Below are positions 8,215-16,611 of a DNA stretch of 20,978 bases, in pieces; the stretch's first letter is position 1, and each line of letters begins with the position of its first letter. This stretch comes from Chryseobacterium gleum. GTDB taxonomy: Bacteria > Bacteroidota > Bacteroidia > Flavobacteriales_D > Sanyastnellaceae. Where the stretch lies: positions 1 through 20,978 of the forward strand of contig CALQJP020000011.1 in the NCBI GenBank assembly GCA_943330925.2, read 5' to 3'. The translations under genes were made by a program, and so were the position numbers. The notes beneath the pieces were generated by a model. The model searched no databases, had not been told where the DNA came from, and worked only from the letters and a program-made list of their open reading frames with translations.

Positions 8215-8422
8215 CTTGCTTGAAAAACAGCTATTCGGCATTTGCGCCGGCATTGCCGACTATATGGGCGTGAAGACCCGCAAGGTCCGCTTGAGCTTTA
8301 TCTACCTGTCATTTCTGACATTCGGCTCCCCGATTTTCGCCTACCTCGTGCTGCTTTTTTGGAAACAAAACTCCAAAATCTGGAAGCCCTGGTTATGGCG
8401 GAAAGGCAATGCTGAATTATAA
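8198..8422 (+). CDS. Small PspC domain membrane protein
   Basis: A 74-residue single-domain PspC protein. The fingerprint is KQLFGICAGIADYMGVKTRKVRL (residues about 10-32), followed by one hydrophobic segment (about 33-54, IYLSFLTFGSPIFAYLVLLF) and a basic tail. PspC proteins sit in the inner membrane. In Proteobacteria they take part in the phage-shock membrane stress response; stand-alone PspC domains in Bacteroidota have no settled role. The ATG lies inside the 3' end of the DUF2851 gene in another frame, a typical coupled arrangement. Its stop codon overlaps the 3' end of the convergent phoH gene by 6 nt, leaving no space for a separate terminator. Confidence 0.88.
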   Translation: MKRIHSLLEKQLFGICAGIADYMGVKTRKVRLSFIYLSFLTFGSPIFAYLVLLFWKQNSKIWKPWLWRKGNAEL

Positions 8423-9847
8423 AAGCTCATTGGCCAAGTTGGCCAACTCACTGCGCTCACCCCTTTCCAGTGTAACGTGGCAATAAAGATCCTGTCCCTT
8501 TAAACGCTCAATGACGTACGACATGCCATTGCTCTGTTCATCGAGATAGGGAGTATCAATTTGTCGCACGTCGCCTGTCAAGATCACTTTCGTGTTTTCA
8601 CCGGCACGCGTTATAATCGTTTTCACTTCATGAGGCGTCAGGTTCTGGGCTTCATCAACAATGAATATGCAATTCGACAAGCTGCGACCCCGAATAAATG
8701 CAAGAGGACATATGGTAATCTTACCTTGAGCCTGAAGCTCATCAATGATCTTTCGCTTCTTTTCATTGTCAGAAAACTGGTTCTTGATAAAACTCAGATT
8801 ATCCCACAAAGGCTGCATGTACGGATTCACTTTCTCTTCTGCATCACCGGGCAGAAACCCGATTTCCTTGTTGCTCAAAGGAACTATAGGACGCGCCAAA
8901 TAAATCTGGTCGTATTGATTCTTCATCTCCAGCGCTCCCGCCAATGCAAGCAATGTTTTACCGGTACCCGCCACGCCTGATATAGTTACCAGCTTCACAT
9001 TCGGATTCAAGATAGCATGCATGGCAAAAGCCTGCTCTGCATTCTTAGGCTTGATGCCGTATGCGTAGACCTTATCAACGCGCTCTATTTCTTGGGCCTT
9101 CGAACTGAAATAAGCGAGTGCCGATGAGGTGCAATTCTTCAAAATGTAAAAATGATTATTCTGCTTCTCCTTGCCCAGCACTTCGGTCTCCATAGAACGT
9201 CCCTCTTGATACAATGACCGAATCACCTCCGAATCAAGCCCCTCTATCGTTGTCTTGCCGCTATACATGATCATGGCTTCCTTCACTTTGCCTGTCTTGA
9301 AATCTTCTGCCGGCAGATTGAGTGCCTTTGCCTTGAGACGTAAATTAATATCCTTCGTTACCATTATCACTTTGCACTGTGGTTCTTCTTCTTGAAGCTT
9401 CAGGGCAGCATTCAGAATCTTATGGTCGTTTTTGCGCGATTCAAAAATGGACTCTGCATTCTTGGCTGAATCTTCCGTGGCGTTCAGTATGATACGCAAC
9501 GTTCCTCCTAGGCCATTTTCCAGTGGTATCCAATCTTGCAATGTATGCTCCTCCGATAAACGATCGATTATTCGAATGCACTCGCGCGCTTCAAAATTTT
9601 TGATTTCGTTCCCTACTTTAAACTTATCCAACTCCTCCAGCACCGTAATTGGAATTGCGATACGGTTATCCTCAAAACTGTGAATGCAATTATGATCATG
9701 AAGCAACACCGAGGTATCGATTACATAGATCTTCTGAATTTTCGAGGCTTGGGATTGCTCCTGCTTTTTGGGGAGAGTTACCACTTTGGCGGATTTCGCC
9801 ATGGTTTTTTTGCTGCTTGCTGCGCTTGACTTCTTAGCTACTGCCAT
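8417..9847 (-). CDS. PhoH family protein with N-terminal PIN domain
   Basis: A 476-residue PIN-PhoH fusion (YlaK/PhoH2-type). Residues 1-38 are a Lys/Ala/Ser-rich leader of low complexity. Residues about 39-175 are a PIN RNase fold with the expected acidic residues D44 (YVIDTSVLLHD), E71/E72, D141 (RKNDHKIL) and D166 (VTKDINLRLKAKAL). Residues about 262-476 are the PhoH P-loop domain, with Walker A GVAGTGKT at 291-298, Walker B IFIVDEAQN at about 394-402 and the ARPIVPLSNKEIGFLPGD segment. Related PIN-PhoH proteins have been reported to unwind and cleave RNA with ATP, so an RNA-processing or decay role is likely. The ATG at 9845-9847 is the outermost start; one at residue 16 is also possible. 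It converges on and overlaps pspC. Confidence 0.93.
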   Translation of the reverse strand: MAVAKKSSAASSKKTMAKSAKVVTLPKKQEQSQASKIQKIYVIDTSVLLHDHNCIHSFEDNRIAIPITVLEELDKFKVGNEIKNFEARECIRIIDRLSEEHTLQDWIPLENGLGGTLRIILNATEDSAKNAESIFESRKNDHKILNAALKLQEEEPQCKVIMVTKDINLRLKAKALNLPAEDFKTGKVKEAMIMYSGKTTIEGLDSEVIRSLYQEGRSMETEVLGKEKQNNHFYILKNCTSSALAYFSSKAQEIERVDKVYAYGIKPKNAEQAFAMHAILNPNVKLVTISGVAGTGKTLLALAGALEMKNQYDQIYLARPIVPLSNKEIGFLPGDAEEKVNPYMQPLWDNLSFIKNQFSDNEKKRKIIDELQAQGKITICPLAFIRGRSLSNCIFIVDEAQNLTPHEVKTIITRAGENTKVILTGDVRQIDTPYLDEQSNGMSYVIERLKGQDLYCHVTLERGERSELANLANELL

Positions 9848-10072
9848 ACTCGTAAAGTTGTTTAGGTTGTTTTTATTTTCGGAATCCGTCGATTCACTTC
9901 CTCAACTGTTCAACAGCACAAATCGAAAGTACCCTAATCGTGCGCAGCTCGACATTCAAAATGGTCGAGTTATGAACCACAATGAGGTGAATTAGCGGCC
10001 AACAATTTCTTCATCTTTTCCTTACACCGCGTTCATGCATCTGAACCCATGCAGCGAGCCAATTGTTTATTC

Positions 10073-10080
10073 TACCTTTG
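10073..10080 (+). promoter_or_regulatory. -7 promoter element for bshA
   Basis: TACCTTTG matches the Bacteroidota -7 consensus TAnnTTTG exactly. It lies 23 nt before the favoured bshA start at 10096 and 14 nt from the ATG at 10087, so transcription would begin close to the start codon. The -33 region lacks a clear TTG. This position argues against the TTG codon at 10063 as the translation start. Confidence 0.4.
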
Positions 10081-10095
10081 CCAACAATGCATCGC

Positions 10096-11223
10096 ATGTT
10101 AAAAATCGGAATCGTTTGCTATCCTACCTATGGTGGAAGTGGAGTGGTCGCTACTGAATTAGGGAAAGCGCTGGCCGATCAAGGCCATGAAATACACTTC
10201 ATCACCTACTCACAACCGGTGCGCCTTGGCGCCGCTCATAAGCGCATTCGTTATCACGAAGTAAACGTAAGCGATTATCCGTTGTTCTACTATCCTCCCT
10301 ACGAGTCTGTGCTGGCAAGTAAAATGGTGGATGTGGTTAAATATGAAAACCTCGATTTGATGCATGTGCACTATGCTATTCCGCATGCTTCGGCGGCTAT
10401 AACAGCGAAGATGGTTTTGGCTGAGGAAGGAATCAAACTTCCGGTAATTACGACCTTGCACGGAACGGATATTACACTGCTTGGAAAAGACGCATCGTTC
10501 GAACCTGTGATTTCATTTGCGATTAACAAGAGCGATGCAGTCACCGCGGTTTCTCAGAGCTTGAAAAACGATACCTACAAACTATTCGGCATCAATCAGG
10601 AAATAGAGGTAATTCCAAACTTCTTGAATGCCGAACATGAAGCGATTGAAATTTCACCCGAACTGCGACGTGAATACGCGAATGACCGAGAGCGCATCAT
10701 CATACACATGTCGAACTTCAGACCGGTAAAGCGAATACTGGATATCATTGAGGTGTTCGCGCGGGTGCAACCCGTTGTTGCTTCCAAACTCATTTTATTG
10801 GGTGATGGTCCCGAAAGATCACGTGCCGAACAAAAATGCCGCGAGCTCAACATCAGCGAACATGTAACATTCGTAGGCAATTTGAAGCATCCTCAAGAAT
10901 TATTAAGTATCGGCGACTTATTCATTCTTCCTTCTGAATCGGAAAGTTTCGGTCTGGCGGCTCTGGAAGCAATGGCCTCAGGGCTTCCTGTCATTTCAAC
11001 CAATACCGGAGGCCTTCCCGAAGTCAATCGCCACGGTGTAACCGGCATGATGAGCGACGTCGGCGACATCGATGACATGGTAAAAAACTGTATCTATTTG
11101 CTGGAAGATGATCAGAGATTGGCGAAATTCAAATCACAGGCAAAGCGACGAGCACAAGACTTTGCGATCGATAAGATTCTACCTCTATATGAAAAATTGT
11201 ATCAATCGGTGATCGATAAATAA
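10096..11223 (+). CDS. bshA: N-acetyl-alpha-D-glucosaminyl L-malate synthase (bacillithiol biosynthesis)
   Basis: BshA transfers GlcNAc from UDP-GlcNAc to L-malate, the first step of bacillithiol synthesis, in the cytoplasm. The 375-residue protein begins MLKIGIVCYPTYGGSGVVAT, the BshA N-terminal glycine-rich signature. It continues with HVHYAIPHA, TTLHGTDITLLG, VIPNFLN, LLGDGPER and the GT4 retaining-glycosyltransferase motif SESESFGLAALEAMASGLPV, whose spaced glutamates contact the donor. ATG codons at 10087 and 10096 and a TTG at 10063 are all in frame. I chose 10096 because it gives the family's usual N-terminus and because a likely -7 element covers 10073-10080. Its stop codon TAA overlaps the ATG of the next gene (TAATG), showing translational coupling with an unknown membrane protein. 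No bshB or bshC is in the window. Confidence 0.93.
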   Translation: MLKIGIVCYPTYGGSGVVATELGKALADQGHEIHFITYSQPVRLGAAHKRIRYHEVNVSDYPLFYYPPYESVLASKMVDVVKYENLDLMHVHYAIPHASAAITAKMVLAEEGIKLPVITTLHGTDITLLGKDASFEPVISFAINKSDAVTAVSQSLKNDTYKLFGINQEIEVIPNFLNAEHEAIEISPELRREYANDRERIIIHMSNFRPVKRILDIIEVFARVQPVVASKLILLGDGPERSRAEQKCRELNISEHVTFVGNLKHPQELLSIGDLFILPSESESFGLAALEAMASGLPVISTNTGGLPEVNRHGVTGMMSDVGDIDDMVKNCIYLLEDDQRLAKFKSQAKRRAQDFAIDKILPLYEKLYQSVIDK

Positions 11224-11792
11224 TGAATCAATCCGAACCAAAATTCATCGGCAAACGCATTCGGGTAATGCGTGAGAAAGATGCGATAAACATCGAAATC
11301 AATCAAAAAATTGAACGCTGGCAAGAGGCCATGCTCTTCTTTTGGATTACCGCGTGGACGTTTTGCGGCGGGGCGTTTTTATACTATGCATTCAATGCAA
11401 ACAGCCAGTCGGAACAAATCTTTTTCATCATTTGCAGCTCCCTTTGGCTGTTCTTCTTTATCCGAATTACAAAAGTGTTTTTGTGGCGCCTCATCGGAAA
11501 GGAAATGATTCGAATTAGTAAGGAAGGAGTAAGTATCCGAAATGCATTCGGCTCCTGGGGGAAAAAAGAGCTCTTCGTGCATCAGAACATTTTTAAGCCC
11601 GGTTTAATCAAACGAGATCCCACATCATTTTTAGCTTTTCTGGACGATTCCTTTTGGATTATCGGGGGCGAGCGCGTAGGCTTCAGTTATTCCGGTCGTC
11701 GTATTCAACTTGGTAAACAACTCACTCTGCACGATGCTGAACTTTTGCTGCGAGTAATGGAAAGCGCCATGCGCGAATACAAGAAAGGCTAG
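11223..11792 (+). CDS. Unknown two-helix membrane protein coupled to bshA
   Basis: A 189-residue protein I do not recognise. After a charged N-terminus (about 1-33) there are two hydrophobic segments, about 36-58 (MLFFWITAWTFCGGAFLYYA) and 64-86 (EQIFFIICSSLWLFFFIRIT). They are followed by a soluble, probably beta-rich domain (about 92-170: MIRISKEGVSIRNAFGSWGK, FWIIGGERVGFSYSGRRIQL) and a C-terminal helix. This layout, two membrane helices plus a small beta domain with an R-I-Q-L-G-like end, recalls bacterial PH-like membrane proteins, but that is only a resemblance. The ATG overlaps the bshA stop by one base. Its own stop codon TAG lies in a CTAG palindrome that also encodes the stop of the convergent aroQ. 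Confidence 0.8.
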   Translation: MNQSEPKFIGKRIRVMREKDAINIEINQKIERWQEAMLFFWITAWTFCGGAFLYYAFNANSQSEQIFFIICSSLWLFFFIRITKVFLWRLIGKEMIRISKEGVSIRNAFGSWGKKELFVHQNIFKPGLIKRDPTSFLAFLDDSFWIIGGERVGFSYSGRRIQLGKQLTLHDAELLLRVMESAMREYKKG

Positions 11793-12217
11793 CGCATATC
11801 TATTGCATATTCCAAGGCCATTTCATAGCCCCGTAATCCGAAACCGCTGATTATACCTGCGCAGCGCGCTCCGGTTAAAGAAGTATGGCGAAATTCTTCG
11901 CGTGCGTACAAATTGCTAATGTGAACCTCTACAACAGGTGTTGAAATGGCAGCTATGGCGTCTGACAATGCAACACTTGTGTGGGTATAACCGCCCGGAT
12001 TCAGGATGATGGCATCAAAAGAAAAACCTACCTCGTGCAGCTTATTGATGAGCTCTCCTTCTACATTGCTTTGGTAATACTCCAGGCGAACCTCGCTGTA
12101 AATCTTAATTAGAACAGCGAGATAGCTTTCGAAATCCTGATTGCCGTATACCTCCGGCTCTCGTTTACCGAGTAGGTTAAGGTTGGGACCGTTGATAATA
12201 ATGATTCGTTTCGACAT
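11789..12217 (-). CDS. aroQ: Type II 3-dehydroquinate dehydratase
   Basis: Removes water from 3-dehydroquinate to give 3-dehydroshikimate, step three of the shikimate pathway; type II enzymes are small cytoplasmic dodecamers. The 142-residue protein has INGPNLNLLGKREPEVYG at its N-terminus with catalytic R19 and Y24, NPGGYTHTSVALSDA (about 73-87), and VEVHISNLYAREEFRH with H99 as the expected acid. ATG at 12215-12217 is preferred over an upstream in-frame TTG at 12223 because MSKRIIIINGPN is the normal family start. It begins 2 nt after the stop codon of the large exported protein gene, so it is expressed from that gene's transcript. The 3' end overlaps the convergent membrane-protein gene by 4 nt. 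Confidence 0.95.
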   Translation of the reverse strand: MSKRIIIINGPNLNLLGKREPEVYGNQDFESYLAVLIKIYSEVRLEYYQSNVEGELINKLHEVGFSFDAIILNPGGYTHTSVALSDAIAAISTPVVEVHISNLYAREEFRHTSLTGARCAGIISGFGLRGYEMALEYAIDMR

Positions 12218-12219
12218 AC

Positions 12220-14949
12220 TCAATCGGGCTCAGCCAAGGTGGCCAGCTTCCATGTTTCTTCTGTAATGCTTTGGCCGTTGCGGAAATAATAAATGGCAGT
12301 CTTAGAAACGACCTTCTTATACTTATCGACCTTGTTTCCGATTTTCACTAAACGCTCGGTAACCATTTTGTTACCCAACTTGTACGAGTTTTCAGTTACC
12401 CCTTGCTTCAACGTTTCTGTGCCCGGTATTGCCTTATACTCTTCTTCGCTGCGCGGTTCACCTGCGTTCTTCTCGAAAGCATCCTTGCGAGCTTCATAGC
12501 GTTCGTTAGATGATTTATTCTCGCGCTCGCGCTCTGCAAACTCTACGTCTCTCTTTTGACGCTCAATTTCCATTGCGTTCTCACGCGCTTTGATTTCCTT
12601 ACCCTCCGTGAAAGCTTCCGCATCCTCTTTCTTCTGATCAATTTTCAACTGCGTATTGGTAATGCGCTGGTCAGCACCTTGTTTGTCATCGCGCGCGCGG
12701 ATATCCGCCTCCTTCTTCGTAAACTCCACTTGCGATGCCTTTTGCTTCCTGCGCTGCTCGCCGGTATCCCCCACCGACTGTTGCTTATCGCGGACCACTT
12801 GAGTCTTCATGGCATTTTCTGCGCGTTGGGTATCACCCTTACGCTCATACTGCTCAGACTGTGCACTTGTGCGTTCGAGCAACTCCTGGCTCTTTTCTAC
12901 ATTTTGTTTTCTATAGCGATCATTTTGCTGCACGGAGGCTTGAATCTCCTTTTTCTTCTCTACGTCTTCTTTGTTGTCACGTATCCGCACATCCGCACGT
13001 CTCTGAGCTTCAGTCTGCTCCTTGCCGGTGTCCTTTTTCTTGCGATCATTGTCAGCGATTGCTGCGCTTTGAATACTAGCGCCAATATTCAGCAACTCCG
13101 ATTGCGTTTCAAATTGATCGCGCACCCGCTCTCGATTCAGTGAAACGAGTACATCACTATCCTTTTCCTTCTGCTCAAAAAACGCAACAAAATCCAACAC
13201 CTCTTGTTGCGACATTCTTACGTTGTTAGCGTATTCCTTTTCGGCTGCCTCGCGGTAATAGCGCTCCACCTGATCTTCGGCCTCTACGTCAACGTTGCTA
13301 TCCCACTTTCGCTTCTTGGCAGCAAGTTTTGCTTCAGCTGCCAAACGCGCTTCCTCTATCTCGCGTCGCTTTCGCTCCTGATCCAAACGCTCTTGCTCGA
13401 GCAAATCTGCCAGGCGCTGTTCAGCTGCCAGGCGCTCTGCGTCTGCAGCAGCAGCCAACGAATCCGCTAATGCCTGCGAAGCACTCGCTTCGTCCTGTGC
13501 CATTTGAGCCATCAACAAATCGATGGTTTCAATCTTCGACTTCGGGTACTGTGCCTCCGATTTAACGAGCAGCGAAGCTTCATATCGCTCGCGAGCTTCC
13601 GGTAACTTCTTCTCAGTAAAGAAACCATCTGCAGCAGCTATAATTTCTTGATATTCTTTCTCTATACGTTCCCTCTCGGCATTTTCTGCTGCACTGGCAT
13701 CGTCCAGATCCTTTTGCAATTTGCGTTGTTCAATCAGCGCCTCAAGTTCGGTTATCTTATCCTTCGGGAATTGTTCTGAAGGCTTCAACTCGGAAGCCGC
13801 GCGATAATGCATAACAGCCTGCTCAAGCTTGTCTTCATCCTGACTGCGGGCTCCCAACGCCAGCTTATCCTGATATTCCTTCTCAAGGCGCATGCGATCT
13901 GCCTCGAAAGCAAGCATATCCTTCAGCGCGGACTCGGCCTTTAGAATTTGATCTTTCGGATAACTTTCCGTCGGGAACATCTTAGAGGCTTCCTTGTACT
14001 TTTCTATTGAAACCGCGTAATCCTTATTCGTAAACTTCTTGTCTGCATCTTCTATAAGCGCATTGTAGATACCTCTATTCTGGCCGTCTGCAATTGCAAG
14101 ATCAATCTTATGAAGCATCTCCTTTTCATAGGCCTGATTTTTCAAATCCTTAGCCTTCGTAAATCGATCGCGTGCGTCGGTATACTTCTTCTGCTCAAAA
14201 AACACATCACCCTCTTCGATGAGCTTTTTGTATCGAGCTTCCACATCCTTGTTAGCGTTCTCCTCATCCAGTTTTGCTTGTGCGTCGGCTAACTTCGACT
14301 TGGCTGTTGGATCATCCGGGAAAATACCGAGAGCCCCGCGGTAGTTTGTAATTGCGTCAGCATACTTTTTCTCCAACATCTTTTGATCTCCATCCTTGAT
14401 GAATTTTTCAAAGTCTGCCTTCAGTTTAGCCAGGTTCTTCTCAATGTCATCCAACCGTTTGAACTCAGCATCGATTTCCTTCGCCTTTTGTTCACTGTAT
14501 GCAAAATCAAACGAAAGCCCGTCTTCAGAAGGATTATAAGTGGCTTTTGCCAATGGCTCTCGCAATAAATCAGTATTGAAACCCTGACGATAAGGAAAGA
14601 GTGTACCATCCACGTTCATATCAAAACCACCGTAGCGATCTTCCTCCGGGATGTTGCGTGTGTCGATGCGAATCACCTTTGCCAAATACTCACCGCCCTT
14701 CGAGAATTTAATGTCGTAAGTGAAACCAAGGGGTAATTTAAAGTCGTACTTACCGGTCGTACCGGCATTGTAAGAATCGTAGACCATTCCATCCTTAAAA
14801 ACTTGAACCATTACTCCTTCGAGCTTCTTCTTGGTGGTTTGATCTTTTAACTGCCCGAAAACGTGGGCGATATCATTTTGGGAAAGGGCCACTTGACTTA
14901 GCAAAGCAGCACAACACAGCAGAAAGTATTTCAGTGTTCCGTTTAACAT
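12220..14949 (-). CDS. Exported protein: regulatory-like domain, TPR-like repeats and long coiled coil
   Basis: I do not recognise a named family. Starting at ATG 14947-14949 the product is 909 residues, with a signal peptide (MLNGTLKYFLLCCAALLSQV, cleavage near 24). A GTG 63 nt upstream would bury this signal, so the ATG is preferred. Residues about 27-115 resemble a carboxypeptidase-regulatory-like beta sandwich (HVFGQLKDQTTKKKLEGVMV). Residues about 178-482 hold five approximate repeats of 50-60 residues resembling TPRs (starting near 178, 239, 294, 356 and 430; pattern G/AD..F..K.Y..A...Y..A). Residues about 480-840 are highly charged, rich in Glu, Lys, Arg, Gln and Ala, and should form long coiled coil. 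The C-terminus (about 855-900: YKLGNKMVTERLVKIGNKVD, IYYFRNGQSITEETW) is a compact ordered domain. It is probably a periplasmic or outer-membrane scaffold. aroQ follows after 2 nt. Confidence 0.85.
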   Translation of the reverse strand: MLNGTLKYFLLCCAALLSQVALSQNDIAHVFGQLKDQTTKKKLEGVMVQVFKDGMVYDSYNAGTTGKYDFKLPLGFTYDIKFSKGGEYLAKVIRIDTRNIPEEDRYGGFDMNVDGTLFPYRQGFNTDLLREPLAKATYNPSEDGLSFDFAYSEQKAKEIDAEFKRLDDIEKNLAKLKADFEKFIKDGDQKMLEKKYADAITNYRGALGIFPDDPTAKSKLADAQAKLDEENANKDVEARYKKLIEEGDVFFEQKKYTDARDRFTKAKDLKNQAYEKEMLHKIDLAIADGQNRGIYNALIEDADKKFTNKDYAVSIEKYKEASKMFPTESYPKDQILKAESALKDMLAFEADRMRLEKEYQDKLALGARSQDEDKLEQAVMHYRAASELKPSEQFPKDKITELEALIEQRKLQKDLDDASAAENAERERIEKEYQEIIAAADGFFTEKKLPEARERYEASLLVKSEAQYPKSKIETIDLLMAQMAQDEASASQALADSLAAAADAERLAAEQRLADLLEQERLDQERKRREIEEARLAAEAKLAAKKRKWDSNVDVEAEDQVERYYREAAEKEYANNVRMSQQEVLDFVAFFEQKEKDSDVLVSLNRERVRDQFETQSELLNIGASIQSAAIADNDRKKKDTGKEQTEAQRRADVRIRDNKEDVEKKKEIQASVQQNDRYRKQNVEKSQELLERTSAQSEQYERKGDTQRAENAMKTQVVRDKQQSVGDTGEQRRKQKASQVEFTKKEADIRARDDKQGADQRITNTQLKIDQKKEDAEAFTEGKEIKARENAMEIERQKRDVEFAERERENKSSNERYEARKDAFEKNAGEPRSEEEYKAIPGTETLKQGVTENSYKLGNKMVTERLVKIGNKVDKYKKVVSKTAIYYFRNGQSITEETWKLATLAEPD

Positions 14950-14973
14950 AATCCCAAAAGTTCTCCTTGAACG

Positions 14974-15024
14974 TAAAAATAAAGCATTTTGTTTGGTTTG
15001 TACACAATTCACCGAAAAAATGCT
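14974..15024 (-). terminator. Possible terminator after the FAD oxidoreductase gene
   Basis: On the minus strand an 8-bp stem, AGCATTTT (15017-15024 on the plus strand reads AAAATGCT) with AAAATGCT (14983-14990), closes a 26-nt loop and is followed by a T-rich run close to TTATTTTT. It lies just after the oxidoreductase stop codon and before the 909-residue protein gene. The stem is AT-rich and the loop large, so strength is uncertain. Confidence 0.35.
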
Positions 15025-15027
15025 CGG

Positions 15028-16596
15028 CTATTTTGCGACAAATCCTTGCAACGCTGCCAGCACTACTCGCTCGCCATCCATTGCCGCACTTACGATACCT
15101 CCTGCATAACCGGCACCTTCGGCGCAAGGATATAGGTTGCATAAATCTGAATGATGCAGTAAATCTGCATGCCTGGGTATTCGAACCGGAGATGATGTTC
15201 TGGTTTCCGGTGCTACCAGCATGGCAGCATCCGAAACATAGCCTTTCATTTTTTTACCGAATGCCTCAAACCCGGGGCGTAATCGCGAAGAAACCCATTC
15301 GGGTAATAACCCATTAAGATTGGCTGAAACTACTCCCGGCTGATAAGAAGTTTGACCTAAAACCGATGACTTTCTTTGCTCCATGAAGTCGACCAATCGC
15401 TGTGCCGGTGCTGCTTGCGTGCCACCGCCTGCTTGCCAGCAAGCGTGTTCGATAGACCGCTGGTAATGCATTCCTGCCAATGGACCAAAACGCTGAAAGT
15501 CGCCCATCTCTGTCCAGGAAACAGGTACGACGATGCCACTATTGGCAAATGGATTATTTCGCTTACTCGGAGACCAACCGTTGGTAACAATTTCTTCTTG
15601 CTCTGTGGCACACGGAGCTATGATACCCCCGGGACACATGCAGAACGAGTAGACTCCAACTCCGCCCACTTGATGCACCAGACTGTAACTAGCCGCAGGA
15701 AGTTGAGAGGGGCGCACACTGCATCGATATTGCGTTGCATCCACCAGAGACTGCGGGTGTTCGGCGCGAACACCTACCGCAAAAGGCTTAAACTCTATCC
15801 GAATGTTTCGATTATGCAGCAATTCGAACACATCTCTTGCGCTGTGACCCGTCGCCAGAATATAAGCATCCGCTTTCAGCAACTCGCCGCTGGATAATGT
15901 GATGGAAAGTACCTCCTCCCCATTGTGAGTAACGTCTGTCATTCGCGTATCAAAATGAACCTCGCCACCCAAAGCACGGATTCTTTCTCGAATAGACTCA
16001 ATAATTCCGGGAAGTTTGTTGGTCCCTATGTGCGGATGTGCGTCAGCCAATATCTCGTCGGACGCACCAAATTGCACCAAGGTTTCGAGGATAGACCTTA
16101 CATCCCCTCTTTTGGTGCTCCGAGTGTAGAGCTTTCCATCGGAATAAGTCCCCGCGCCACCTTCTCCAAAGCAGTAGTTAGAATCCGGATTAACCCGATG
16201 TTCGCGATGAATCGACACCAAATCGCGCCGACGTGCGCGTACGTCCTTTCCTCGCTCAATGACAACGGGCTTTATACCCAACTCCAAACATTTCAATGCT
16301 GCGAACAAACCTGCCGGTCCGGCGCCTATAATTACAATCCTTTTGGATTGATCATTAACGTGCTGAAACTCTCGTTCACGATAGGCGGGAGGTATTATTT
16401 CTCCGTCGTGATAAATAGCGACCTTGTAGATCAGTTTAATTTCTCGGCTTCGTGCATCAATTGACTTTCTCAATATACGAATTCCAGACAATCGTTGTCC
16501 CTTGGATAAAGAGGCTTCTGCGGCAACCTCTATGCCTCCTCCCGAGATTATTTGACTTAATGAGAGAACGAATTCCTTTTCAATTGCCATACACAT
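15028..16596 (-). CDS. FAD-dependent oxidoreductase (COG2509-type)
   Basis: A 522-residue cytoplasmic flavoprotein. The dinucleotide-binding fold begins at RIVIIGAGPAGLFAALKCLE (about 86-105; GxGxxG at 91-96) with the ribose-binding glutamate E114 in PVVIERG. The segment NYCFGEGGAGTYSDGKLYTR (about 140-159) and the C-terminal NLYPCAEGAGYAGGIVSAAM are typical of the uncharacterised FAD dehydrogenases grouped as COG2509. Residues 1-80 form a separate N-terminal domain, as is usual in this group. The substrate is unknown. Two Met codons (16596 and 16590) are in frame; the first is used here. A -7 element 16 nt upstream and a terminator for the gene before it suggest its own transcription unit. 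A weak terminator-like hairpin separates it from the next gene. Confidence 0.9.
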   Translation of the reverse strand: MCMAIEKEFVLSLSQIISGGGIEVAAEASLSKGQRLSGIRILRKSIDARSREIKLIYKVAIYHDGEIIPPAYREREFQHVNDQSKRIVIIGAGPAGLFAALKCLELGIKPVVIERGKDVRARRRDLVSIHREHRVNPDSNYCFGEGGAGTYSDGKLYTRSTKRGDVRSILETLVQFGASDEILADAHPHIGTNKLPGIIESIRERIRALGGEVHFDTRMTDVTHNGEEVLSITLSSGELLKADAYILATGHSARDVFELLHNRNIRIEFKPFAVGVRAEHPQSLVDATQYRCSVRPSQLPAASYSLVHQVGGVGVYSFCMCPGGIIAPCATEQEEIVTNGWSPSKRNNPFANSGIVVPVSWTEMGDFQRFGPLAGMHYQRSIEHACWQAGGGTQAAPAQRLVDFMEQRKSSVLGQTSYQPGVVSANLNGLLPEWVSSRLRPGFEAFGKKMKGYVSDAAMLVAPETRTSSPVRIPRHADLLHHSDLCNLYPCAEGAGYAGGIVSAAMDGERVVLAALQGFVAK

Positions 16597-16611
16597 GTTG
16601 GACTATTCATC

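Noticed and set aside
9924..9959. Promoter-like pair for phoH (minus-strand TACTTTCG with TTG upstream)
   Set aside because: One mismatch in the -7 element and a 25-nt spacer make it unconvincing.
12556..13143. A 195-codon open frame on the plus strand, leucine-rich and membrane-like
   Set aside because: It is antisense to the charged coiled-coil part of the 909-residue protein; Glu/Lys/Arg-rich coding produces long hydrophobic antisense frames. No recognisable domain.
15376..16464. Two open frames of 173 and 179 codons on the plus strand (15376-15897 and 15925-16464)
   Set aside because: Both lie opposite the FAD oxidoreductase, whose motifs confirm the minus-strand frame; their translations show no domain.
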